From: DASWIV01 sp036397475
Lineage (GTDB): Bacteria > JAJVIF01 > JAPKYR01
DNA: 9,618 nucleotides
Assembly: GCA_036397475.1 (NCBI GenBank)
Contig: DASWIV010000021.1
Location: 1 to 9,618 of the forward strand
Direction of reading: 5' to 3'
Within the stretch, counting starts at the first letter, position 1. Each line of letters begins with the position of its first letter. Under the pieces are notes generated by a model that was not told where the DNA came from, ran no database searches, and saw nothing but the letters and a program-made list of their open reading frames with translations. Made by a program: the position numbers and the translations under genes. Of the stretch, positions 1 through 6,139 are shown one piece after another.

Positions 1-1
1 A

Positions 2-319
2 GATTCACAATTAGAAAAAATAGTAGTTACATCACTAGCGATCACCTCTCCATTCATCCAGAGTGGAATAATTGAAGCAAGAATTCCCGCAAAAGCTGCG
101 AGCAGATCTGGACGAGACGTGTACGATGTTCTGGGTGCTCATAATTCCTGGGATGGATGCCAGGTTTTAAGTGTCGGCCTGAAAGCATACTTCTATGAAG
201 GGCGTCGTCGCATTCTAAATCTGGACCTCAAGAGTAAAGGATGCGCTATGTCCGCTGGTGATCCAAGGTATGAGATTATTGAGGACCATCTTCGTCGATG
301 GAAAGTAATTAATGAATAG
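2..319 (+). CDS. 3' end of an unknown protein (5' end outside the window)
   Basis: The frame starting at base 2 is open without a stop up to TAG at 317-319, giving about 105 residues that continue past the left edge. A GTG at 119 is possible as a start, but the frame upstream stays open and looks coding, so I read this as a C-terminal fragment. Visible features are a mixed start (IVVTSLAITSPFI), a basic stretch containing KAASRSGRDVYDVLG, then GCQVLSVGLKAYFYEGRRR and a charged C-terminus (IIEDHLRRWK). There is no signal peptide or motif I can assign to a family. The stop overlaps the start of the next gene by 8 bases (312-319), which argues for translational coupling and a shared job. No function is proposed. 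Confidence 0.6.
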   Translation, partial: DSQLEKIVVTSLAITSPFIQSGIIEARIPAKAASRSGRDVYDVLGAHNSWDGCQVLSVGLKAYFYEGRRRILNLDLKSKGCAMSAGDPRYEIIEDHLRRWKVINE

Positions 320-1250
320 CGATATTCTTAAATTGCTTTGGCTGAGGTGTTGCAGAGTCGGCGAAGGAACACTTGCATACTCCGAGAAAAGTTCGATACC
401 GAGCAATCTCTGGGACGCATTGATTGCAGAGGGGGTAGTGTCCCCACCCAGAATACCTATTGAAGTATTCCTGCCGGATTTCGGACTTGAAGGAGAAGCG
501 AGACTCGTCAAGATTGACGGAACCAATCTCTGCAAAGTGCTTCCATCCGATCCTGAGTATGGTGGAACCTTTGAAATACCCTTAACTGCGGTTGAAGAAT
601 ATCCCGTTTGGCAAAATGCCTTGGCACGGTATGTGGCGAATCTTTGGGAAATTACGCCGGAATTTCGAGAGGTCGGCGAATATGGACACCTAATAGGATG
701 GAGAGAAGAAAGCACTGCTGTAGTAATCCTGTATCAATTAATTGGGAACGGAATTAGCCAAAGTAAAGATACCCTGAACGAACTTAACGCTCAATCTGCC
801 ATCGTCGTTAGTATTCAACCAATTGTTCTGTCAAGACTTGAGTCGGAAGGGCTATCATCTGACGGGGTTTCATTGGTGGATCTGGCACGGTTTCTTGCGG
901 CAGACGGTACACCAAGATGGGCTATTGCTGAGAGTGCCGATTCCTGGCTATCGAACCTCGTCGCTCCATGGAGTTTTGATTACTCCGCTCAAAACTTTAT
1001 GTTCGGCAAAGAGACGGTCCCATTGAAAAAATCATGCCAGGAATTCTTGATTGTACTTTGGGAAGAGCCAAACCGATATATTAATAGAGAGATCATCTTT
1101 GCCCGCCTCTACAAAGATACGCCCCCCAGTCACGTCATCAACCGCAGACTCAGACAAACATATAAGGCACTCCTGGACTTGCTGCCTACACTTGCTCGCA
1201 AGTGGTTCAAAAAACATAATCATGACGGATACGGAGTATTTCGTCCCTGA
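312..1250 (+). CDS. Unknown 312-aa protein with a probable C-terminal winged-helix domain
   Basis: The ATG at 312 has a GGAAAG ribosome site at 300-305 and lies inside the end of the preceding gene, so the two are probably co-translated. Residues 1-220 match nothing I recognise. They are soluble and mixed alpha/beta in character, with no membrane segment. Residues about 236-312 have the spacing of an OmpR-type winged helix: a first helix (SCQEFLIVLWEEPN), a short strand (RYINRE), a second helix (IIFARLY), a basic recognition-helix-like segment around INRRLRQTYKALLDL (276-290), and a final hairpin ending HDGYGVF (304-310), which resembles the wing that ends many response-regulator effector domains. 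This suggests DNA binding, but there is no receiver domain or phosphorylation site. An unusual regulator or a DNA-binding subunit of a two-gene system are both possible. The fold is inferred, not proven. Confidence 0.82.
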   Translation: MNSDILKLLWLRCCRVGEGTLAYSEKSSIPSNLWDALIAEGVVSPPRIPIEVFLPDFGLEGEARLVKIDGTNLCKVLPSDPEYGGTFEIPLTAVEEYPVWQNALARYVANLWEITPEFREVGEYGHLIGWREESTAVVILYQLIGNGISQSKDTLNELNAQSAIVVSIQPIVLSRLESEGLSSDGVSLVDLARFLAADGTPRWAIAESADSWLSNLVAPWSFDYSAQNFMFGKETVPLKKSCQEFLIVLWEEPNRYINREIIFARLYKDTPPSHVINRRLRQTYKALLDLLPTLARKWFKKHNHDGYGVFRP

Positions 1251-1273
1251 ATTTCTAAATAATTAGGAAATTC
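1249..1273. repeat. AT-rich inverted repeat over the stop codon
   Basis: GAATTTCTAA (1249-1258) faces TTAGGAAATTC (1263-1273). They form a 10-bp stem with one bulged G and a 4-nt loop, starting within the TGA of the 312-aa gene. There is no T tract after it, so it is a poor intrinsic terminator. It may still slow transcription, protect the mRNA 3' end or bind a protein. Confidence 0.4.
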
Positions 1274-1281
1274 ACACAAAA

Positions 1282-1321
1282 TCGACGCTTCTGTCGACGC
1301 AAGTCGACGCTCAATCGACGG
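1282..1321. repeat. Four TCGACG repeats with helical spacing
   Basis: TCGACG occurs at 1282-1287, 1294-1299, 1304-1309 and 1315-1320. The steps are 12, 10 and 11 bases, so all copies face the same side of the helix. The first three extend to TCGACGC, and two copies contain the palindrome GTCGAC. The array ends just before a TTGAAA (1323-1328) and about 50 bases before the first gene of the presumed element. Iteron-type or operator arrays have this layout, and a replication initiator or repressor of the element would be the natural ligand. The copies are real. Their role is inferred. Confidence 0.55.
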
Positions 1322-1372
1322 TTTGAAACGCACTTTCATAGGATAATTAGAGTGTAAAAGCACTGTTATCTT

Positions 1373-1549
1373 ATGAACCGTCGTACTACAAAAATCCATT
1401 TTTCAACTCAGACATCCGATACGCGAATGTCCGAAGCCGAGCTCGAATCCGCTGAGCAAATGCTCGCCGAGTTCGTCGCTCGTGCCATAGCCGCCGAGCA
1501 CCCAGAATGGTTTGGGAAATCCGAAAACGAAGCTGCGGAGGAAGAATAA
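1373..1549 (+). CDS. Small 58-aa acidic helical protein
   Basis: ATG at 1373 to TAA at 1547-1549 gives 58 residues. The first fifteen or so are polar with basic residues (MNRRTTK at the start). The middle (MSEAELESAEQMLAEFVARA, residues 19-38) is a clear amphipathic helix, followed by IAAEHPEWF and an acidic tail (ENEAAEEE). The stop lies 1 nt before the next start, and the acidic tail codons supply that gene's GGAGGAA ribosome site, so translation of the two is linked. Its own ribosome site is weak. Small proteins with a helix ending in a His-Pro motif sit near recombinases in other integrative elements as far as I recall, but I cannot name a family. A regulator or partner role is only a guess. 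Confidence 0.68.
   Translation: MNRRTTKIHFSTQTSDTRMSEAELESAEQMLAEFVARAIAAEHPEWFGKSENEAAEEE
1537..1543 (+). promoter_or_regulatory. Ribosome binding site that fixes the start at 1551
   Basis: GGAGGAA lies 7 nt before ATG 1551. The in-frame upstream TTG at 1512 has no such site and would place the extension inside the 58-aa gene, so 1551 is preferred. Confidence 0.75.
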
Positions 1550-1550
1550 A

Positions 1551-1853
1551 ATGTCCCAAAAGTGGATTCAGATTGCAGACACACACTACTACTTTAAGAG
1601 CGACAGATTAAACTGGATTGTCGCGAGGCGTACAAAAGCAAAAGATAGCTCCAGCTTTCCCGATGGCTGGAAATTTGTAGATTACACCTACCACTCAACA
1701 CTGTCCAACGCGTTCAAGCGAGCATTCGATGAAACGGTACGCCTTTCCGACTACCAGTCAATCGACGATCTCCTCAATATCACCGAAAAAACGTACATGA
1801 TGCTTCGTAAACAACTCGACCGAGACTTCGACCGAAATCCAGTAGCCGTTTGA
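1551..1853 (+). CDS. Small 100-aa protein of mobile-element type, function unknown
   Basis: The start at ATG 1551 is chosen for its strong ribosome site at 1537-1543, giving 100 residues. The order of elements is: an N-terminal beta-rich part (WIQIADTHYYF), a conserved-looking SDRLNWIVARR, a W and Y-rich segment (GWKFVDYTYHSTLSNAFKRA), then helices (VRLSDYQSIDDLLNITEKTY and a charged end). The pattern of a strand, an asparagine-tryptophan turn, a YHSTL-like turn and a helix before a SIDDLL helix is like small unnamed proteins I recall from phages and integrative elements, where they lie near replication genes. No catalytic or metal motif is visible. It is translationally linked to the 58-aa gene upstream and lies 105 nt before the ATPase gene. 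Confidence 0.83.
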   Translation: MSQKWIQIADTHYYFKSDRLNWIVARRTKAKDSSSFPDGWKFVDYTYHSTLSNAFKRAFDETVRLSDYQSIDDLLNITEKTYMMLRKQLDRDFDRNPVAV

Positions 1854-1931
1854 ACCTATGTTACAGCCGTTTGGACAACCATTAATAGCTGAATAGTATA
1901 TCTGGCAAGGTACAAAAATTGAAAAGGTACA
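1844..1931 (+). repeat. Two pairs of short direct repeats upstream of the ATPase gene
   Basis: AGCCGTTTGAAC (1844-1855) recurs as AGCCGTTTGGAC (1865-1876), 21 bases apart. AAGGTACA at 1907-1914 recurs at 1924-1931, 17 bases apart. The two pairs bracket a promoter-like sequence at 1872-1899, so they may be operators. Confidence 0.4.
1872..1899 (+). promoter_or_regulatory. Possible promoter for the ATPase gene
   Basis: TGGACA (1872-1877, five of six matches to the -35 consensus) is followed after 16 bases by TAGTAT (1894-1899, four of six for -10). It lies about 60 bases before the ATPase start. Consensus matches of this quality arise by chance, so this is tentative. Confidence 0.3.
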
Positions 1932-1958
1932 CGACAGCGAATCAATAGAGGAAAAGAA

Positions 1959-3548
1959 ATGACGAAAACGCATAAGCCGCTACAAAGAATCGAAGAAGTA
2001 AGAGCGCAAATAAATATTGTTCGCGCCGGATACAATCCTGAGCTGTTCGGAGTTGCCTTAAATCAGGCGAAAATGCCCCAGTTCGAACGCGATCAACTAG
2101 CTGCAACGAAAATTATCAGTGACATGGCAAATCGTGGTGTGTTTTTCAGAGACGCTGAAACTGCTTATTACCTTTTCATCGAAACCGGGGAGCTGATGTC
2201 CATCGAAGGTGACGGCATACCTCTAAGTCGTTTTCTCAATAAGTACGGACTCAACGCAACTGAAAAAATATTCAAATACATAGTCGAAGCGATCTACCAG
2301 CATAGCCTAGAATGCGGCGCCGACACTGTAGTCAGACACTTTGCCCATTTGTGGTTTACAGAGGACGGCAGTCCGGTTTTATTCATCGCAATGGATAACA
2401 ATCGGGTACTTAAGGTCACACCGGAAACCATATCTGAAGTCACGAACGGTACCGACGGGGTGCTATTCCTCACCGAGTCAACGGCATGTCCAGAACAAGT
2501 TAAGGACTACTTGAAAAAACCGGTCGACCTCTTAGGACCTCTGATGCTCGACAAAATTCCATTTCAAACGACCGACCTCAATTCCGAAGAATCGAAATTT
2601 CTATTTCTGTGCCAGATATTCTCACTTTTCCTAAAAGACCTGTTCGACACCAACCCGATTTTCGCATTCATCGGCGAGAAAGGCAGCGGAAAGACCACGG
2701 CAGTAAGACTCATTGGAAATACGCTCTATGGAGACGATTGGGATGTATGCGATGTCGGAAACGACCAGAAAGATTTCGATGCCATGGTGACTTCGCGACC
2801 GTTCGTTTGCCTGGACAACACAGACGAATATGTCAAATGGTTAACCAATAAACTCGCGATCATTGCATCGGGCGGGAAAATTCCAAGACGAATACTCTTC
2901 AAAACTAATCGGTTCGCAGATTATCCGATAATCGCAATGGTCGCCACCACAAGCCGGACACCGTGTTTCAGGCGCGATGATGTAGCGGACAGGTTAGTCA
3001 TTCTAAAAACAATCCGGCTCAGTGAAATAAAAAACAAAGATTTCGACGACGATGTACTTAGTGATGCGGTGTCGCATCGAATAGAGCTGTGGGCTGAAAT
3101 CATTAAGAAACTTCAAAGTATTCTCAAAGTTCTTTCGGACCCGAGCTGGAAAGACAAGCGAATTCGCGGAGTCCGCTTGCAGGGTTTCGCACGATTTACC
3201 TGGGTTGTGAATGAGGGACTCAAGTGCGGGGTTGACGTCGATGCGCTTTGGAAAAAACAGCAGTCGATGCAGGTCGAGTTCGCGTCCGAGAATGAAAATC
3301 TCTTCGACATCATTCCAATTTGGATCAAAGAGAATCCAGAATCGCAAGTTACAGCAGGGGAGTTAAACGAAGAGTTGAAAAGAATCGCTCGAAGTCGCGA
3401 AATCGTATGGCAACACAAGAGTAGTTTTGCGCTTGCAAGTCGACTAAGTCAGCTGAAATCGAAACTTGAAGCGCAATTCGGGATGAAAGTTGAGATAGGC
3501 ACCGATAATCAGAACATTTACAGCTTTTCAAAGAGCCTGAGTCGGTAG
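1959..3548 (+). CDS. P-loop AAA+/SF3-like ATPase, probable replication helicase of the element
   Basis: The ATG at 1959 follows GAGGA (1948-1952) by 6 nt. The protein is 529 residues and should be cytoplasmic. Residues 1-200 are an N-terminal domain with no recognisable primase motif. The ATPase core then shows Walker A GEKGSGKTT (239-247, Lys245), Walker B FVCLDN (282-287, Asp286), a sensor-1-like strand ending ATTSRTP (329-335) and an arginine-finger-like RRDDVADR (338-345). Residues about 462-525 resemble a small winged-helix tail ending in IYSF. This order matches the helicase part of phage and plasmid primase-helicases (D5/SF3-like) and ATPases common in integrative elements. It probably unwinds DNA at the origin of the element. 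The usual catalytic primase domain is missing, so it would need a host or trans primase. Family assignment to AAA+ is secure. The helicase role is inferred. Confidence 0.9.
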   Translation: MTKTHKPLQRIEEVRAQINIVRAGYNPELFGVALNQAKMPQFERDQLAATKIISDMANRGVFFRDAETAYYLFIETGELMSIEGDGIPLSRFLNKYGLNATEKIFKYIVEAIYQHSLECGADTVVRHFAHLWFTEDGSPVLFIAMDNNRVLKVTPETISEVTNGTDGVLFLTESTACPEQVKDYLKKPVDLLGPLMLDKIPFQTTDLNSEESKFLFLCQIFSLFLKDLFDTNPIFAFIGEKGSGKTTAVRLIGNTLYGDDWDVCDVGNDQKDFDAMVTSRPFVCLDNTDEYVKWLTNKLAIIASGGKIPRRILFKTNRFADYPIIAMVATTSRTPCFRRDDVADRLVILKTIRLSEIKNKDFDDDVLSDAVSHRIELWAEIIKKLQSILKVLSDPSWKDKRIRGVRLQGFARFTWVVNEGLKCGVDVDALWKKQQSMQVEFASENENLFDIIPIWIKENPESQVTAGELNEELKRIARSREIVWQHKSSFALASRLSQLKSKLEAQFGMKVEIGTDNQNIYSFSKSLSR

Positions 3549-3602
3549 AAGGACTCCGGAAGACTCCGGTTGCTGCAGAACCGCATCAGTAAAGGGATAC
3601 AG

Positions 3603-3640
3603 AGCTAAATACCGGAGTCCGGAGTTGTTTTTAGCTTTTT
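3603..3640 (+). terminator. Probable intrinsic terminator of the ATPase operon
   Basis: AGCTAAA (3603-3609) pairs with TTTAGCT (3630-3636). The loop contains a second small hairpin (CCGG at 3612-3615 and 3619-3622), and the stem runs into five Ts (3636-3640). It lies about 55 nt after the ATPase stop. The stem is AT-rich and moderate, so termination may be partial or depend on a protein bound to the overlapping ACTCCGG repeats. Confidence 0.5.
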
Positions 3641-3674
3641 GAAAATATTTTGTTCGTTTATTTAATACAAATTA
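3626..3674. other. AT-rich core between inverted repeats, possible origin
   Basis: Only 8 of 49 bases are G or C. This easily melted stretch lies between the two perfect 13-bp inverted repeats and directly after the gene for a helicase-like ATPase. An origin with an unwinding element and flanking initiator sites would look like this. A plain AT-rich promoter is the simpler reading, and both may be true. Confidence 0.35.
3639..3666 (+). promoter_or_regulatory. Promoter candidate for the zinc-ribbon and recombinase genes
   Basis: TTGAAA (3639-3644, five of six) and TTTAAT (3661-3666, five of six) are separated by 16 bases. The 13-bp inverted repeats sit just upstream of the -35 box (3613-3625) and at the expected transcription start (3677-3689). 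This is the classical layout of a repressed promoter, so the downstream genes may be controlled from here. Confidence 0.5.
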
Positions 3675-3758
3675 GGACTCCGGACTCCGACAAAAGAAAA
3701 CAGCGTCAGCAAGATTGTTTACAGAATAAGGTTTTACACATACATAGGAGACATTCAC

Positions 3759-4283
3759 ATGAAAAATCACAAAGGAAAGGACCCAAAGCCCTACACGCGA
3801 AAATTCGCGGTCGGGCAGTGCTACACAATCAGCATTCCGGACTTTAAACAGTACGGTGCTTTCGACTTCGAAAAATCGACCGGCTACCAAAAGCATATCG
3901 TGCCGTACATGGCAGACAAAGTACCATTCGAAGTGGAATTCGAATTGTCGATACCATCGGTTGAGAACGCGTCGGTAACTTTCCGATACGTCCCACCGTC
4001 TCTCAACGAAAAATCCGAAATCGAGTTGATGGTACCTCTGATCACCACACCCGCTTACTTTGGGAATGTCCGATGGTGGTTTGCCTGTCCGCTAATCAAG
4101 AATGGCGAAAAGTGTGGACGTCGAATTGAAAAATTATATCTCCAGCCAGGAGAGGAATATTTCGGCTGTCGACATTGTCACGACTTGACCTACCGAAGTT
4201 CGCAACGGTATGTGAACACTGTCGAAACCGTGTTCCGTACATTCGAGGGATTGCGAAAATCGAGTCCGCGTAAAGAAGTATAA
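3759..4283 (+). CDS. 174-aa zinc-ribbon protein of the mobile element
   Basis: The ATG at 3759 follows AGGAG (3746-3750) by 8 nt. Residues 1-100 are beta-rich and basic at the start, without a known motif. Residues 103-147 carry a zinc-ribbon-like set of cysteines: Cys110, Cys119, Cys137 and Cys140, in the context VRWWFACP, CGRRIEKLYL and FGCRHCHDLTYRS. This arrangement is familiar from unnamed proteins encoded next to recombinases and replication ATPases in integrative elements, where no function is established to my knowledge. Four cysteines would bind one zinc ion, and nucleic-acid binding is plausible. It lies 122 nt before the recombinase in the same direction, so it could aid excision or regulate it. 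The fold is likely, the role unknown. Confidence 0.86.
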   Translation: MKNHKGKDPKPYTRKFAVGQCYTISIPDFKQYGAFDFEKSTGYQKHIVPYMADKVPFEVEFELSIPSVENASVTFRYVPPSLNEKSEIELMVPLITTPAYFGNVRWWFACPLIKNGEKCGRRIEKLYLQPGEEYFGCRHCHDLTYRSSQRYVNTVETVFRTFEGLRKSSPRKEV

Positions 4284-4405
4284 CCAGGACTATACCGGCA
4301 TAACTCGGTACTACCAGTCGTCATTACGCGACGCTCCCGAAATAGATAAAATGGCTACGGTGATTTTGCATCCAGCATATTTATGTTACTTAGGAAGGTC
4401 TCCAC

Positions 4406-6091
4406 ATGACACTTATCGAAAAACTCATCGACAGATCGCAATCAATAGCCGTGGCTACAGATGGTCTACCCAAAAAAGCCTACGCCTGGGCACGGGTGTC
4501 TACCGAAGCGCAAGCCGAAAAGGACAATTCAATTCCACAGCAGCTGAAGGAAATCCGTGAATACGCTGATAGTCGCGGCTACGAAATCATCAAAGAATTC
4601 CATGAAGCTGCAAGCGCGTTTTCGCATTCTGAAAAGCGTGTCGAATTCAATCGCATGGTCGAACTTGCGAAAGGAAATCCCAACATCGGTGCGATTATTG
4701 TCCACGACCTTTCCCGATTTTCGCGCGACAGTGTAGAGGGCAGACGCATCTTCAGAGAGTTGGAAACTTCAGGCGTGAAAGTACTTTCCGTAAACGACCA
4801 CCAATTCGATTCGAACACTGAAGCCGGTGTCTATCTGGAAGCGATTACATTTGCCAAAAACGAAGCGTACAGTCGCGCGATTGCATTTCACACGATTAAA
4901 GGCTCTAAAGCTAATATTCACAAGCGTGATCCTCAAACCGGGCGCTGCTACAAGAACGGCGCAAGACCAACTTGGGGTTTCAAAACTGTCCATGTGCAAA
5001 CCGGATTAGGAAAAGGTGGAATACCTGCATTCAAAGCTATTTGGGAACTTGATGACACTATCGTCAACGGTCGACCACTGCACGAATGGGTACGCGAATG
5101 TTTGCTGAAAGCCATGAATGGCGCGACTTGCGAATCCCTGCGTGACTATTGCAACGAAACAGGAATCCACGGACGCAAGGACAAATACTGGAACTTAACA
5201 AGCTGGAAAGATCTACTCTACGATTTCAATCTCATGAAGTACGCTGGCTACGGTGTCTGGAATGTTCGCGGTCCCGGTACCAGACTCAAACCCATCAGCG
5301 AGTGGGAAGTCGAACCGGACGCTCACCCCGCGATCATCAGCGAAGAGGAAGCGCTGAAAATTATCGAGCTACGTGCCGAGCGTCGCAAAAAATATCCTGG
5401 ATTCGGCAGAGCCAGCAAATCTGATTTTCTGTTGTCCGGTGGAATTGCAATTTGTTCACGATGCGGAAGAAATCTGATGGGTCACAAGAATGGGTCCGGC
5501 GCATATTATGTTTGCGGAAGTGAACCGTACCGCAAGGGTAAAGGCTGCGGGAAAGGTGTCTACATTCCGCAGCTGCTACTCGAATCGGAAGTTATCGACG
5601 GTGTGAAATCGATCCTAGGAAAGTTCGCCGATCCGGACGGCTTCACTCGAAAAGTAAATGCCGCATTGAAGAAAATCTGGAAAGAAAACTCCGGACACAA
5701 TCCTAACGCAGAAAAGGAAGTCAACGAGATAGACAAAAAGATCGACCATATCAGGATAAGCGTAGAGTCTGGTTTGGACGATATTCAGTGGGCGAATTCC
5801 CGACTTGCTGAACTACGATCCGAAAAATCCAAACTCTCTCGTACATTAACCGTCCAATCGAAACCTCCGCACGTAGACTCTAAGACAGCGATGGCACACC
5901 GCTCCGACTTAGATAACACGCTCAAAAAAGCTACTCTTGAGGAACGTAAACTCTATCTGCAAAAGTGGCTTGAAAGCATTACCTTATTCCCAGACTCCCG
6001 CGAAGTCCTCATAGCTTTCAAAGTACCGGACTCTGTCATGAATAGCGAACTCACGGGAATGCATTTGCCGGGAAAAATTCTTAAAAATTAA
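4406..6091 (+). CDS. Large serine recombinase (site-specific integrase)
   Basis: The ATG at 4406 follows AGGAAGG (4392-4398) by 7 nt. The 561-residue protein has the full layout of a large serine recombinase. The catalytic resolvase domain starts near residue 25, with ARVST (nucleophile Ser32, Arg30) and DLSRFSR (Asp101, Arg104, Arg107). A linking helix at about 139-165 follows, then a recombinase domain with KNGARPTWGF (183-192). A zinc ribbon has Cys350, Cys353, Cys370 and Cys381, a charged coiled-coil-like stretch covers about 435-480, and the C-terminus is a short beta-rich tail. It would cut both attachment sites through a phosphoserine link and integrate or excise the element. All key residues are present, so it looks active. 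About 24 residues precede the catalytic core, slightly more than usual. A TAAAAT at 4347-4352 is the only, weak, promoter hint directly upstream. A transposon-type recombinase is the alternative to an integrase. Confidence 0.96.
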   Translation: MTLIEKLIDRSQSIAVATDGLPKKAYAWARVSTEAQAEKDNSIPQQLKEIREYADSRGYEIIKEFHEAASAFSHSEKRVEFNRMVELAKGNPNIGAIIVHDLSRFSRDSVEGRRIFRELETSGVKVLSVNDHQFDSNTEAGVYLEAITFAKNEAYSRAIAFHTIKGSKANIHKRDPQTGRCYKNGARPTWGFKTVHVQTGLGKGGIPAFKAIWELDDTIVNGRPLHEWVRECLLKAMNGATCESLRDYCNETGIHGRKDKYWNLTSWKDLLYDFNLMKYAGYGVWNVRGPGTRLKPISEWEVEPDAHPAIISEEEALKIIELRAERRKKYPGFGRASKSDFLLSGGIAICSRCGRNLMGHKNGSGAYYVCGSEPYRKGKGCGKGVYIPQLLLESEVIDGVKSILGKFADPDGFTRKVNAALKKIWKENSGHNPNAEKEVNEIDKKIDHIRISVESGLDDIQWANSRLAELRSEKSKLSRTLTVQSKPPHVDSKTAMAHRSDLDNTLKKATLEERKLYLQKWLESITLFPDSREVLIAFKVPDSVMNSELTGMHLPGKILKN

Positions 6092-6118
6092 AAGCGCCCC
6101 GACTTTCCCGGAGCGCTT
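6092..6118. terminator. Hairpin terminator between convergent genes
   Basis: AAGCGCCCCG (6092-6101) pairs with CGGAGCGCTT (6109-6118) with one C/A mismatch and a 7-nt loop. Read on the minus strand it is followed by TTTTAATTTTT, making a good intrinsic terminator for the lipoprotein gene, whose stop lies 21 nt before it. On the plus strand it starts right after the recombinase stop but has a weaker T tract, so it may serve both. Confidence 0.8.
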
Positions 6119-6139
6119 GTTAATTCTATTAAAAGAACC

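Larger units (their letters stand above)
3552..3689. repeat. Cluster of ACTCCGG motifs in direct and inverted order
   Basis: GACTCCGG occurs at 3552-3559 and 3562-3569, 10 bases apart. The inverted form CCGGAGT occurs at 3612-3618 and 3619-3625. The direct form returns at 3675-3689 as a double copy. The 13-mer ACTCCGGACTCCG (3677-3689) is a perfect inverted match to 3613-3625. GACTCCGGT (3562-3570) also pairs perfectly with 3611-3619. The spacing and symmetry suggest cooperative binding of a dimeric protein. Confidence 0.75.

Noticed and set aside
215..715. 166-residue open frame on the minus strand
   Set aside because: It is fully antisense to two genes with good starts and coupling, has no ribosome site I can see and shows no recognisable motif.
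1282..1321. CRISPR-like array
   Set aside because: Repeat units are only 6-7 bases with 4-6 base gaps, far too short for repeats and spacers, and no cas gene is present.
1512..1550. Longer start (TTG) for the 100-aa protein
   Set aside because: It would overlap the 58-aa gene in another frame and has no ribosome site, while ATG 1551 has GGAGGAA at 7 nt.
1373..1853. Toxin-antitoxin pair
   Set aside because: The size and 1-nt spacing fit, but neither protein shows a toxin fold signature or an antitoxin DNA-binding motif that I recognise.
3650..3847. 65-residue plus-strand frame over the repeat region
   Set aside because: It overlaps the start of the zinc-ribbon gene in another frame and its sequence is low-complexity basic. 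The region is better explained as regulatory.
4293..4310. TACCG/CGGTA dyad before the recombinase as half of an attachment site
   Set aside because: Only five base pairs match around an 8-base centre, and extension outward fails. No second copy was found elsewhere in the window.
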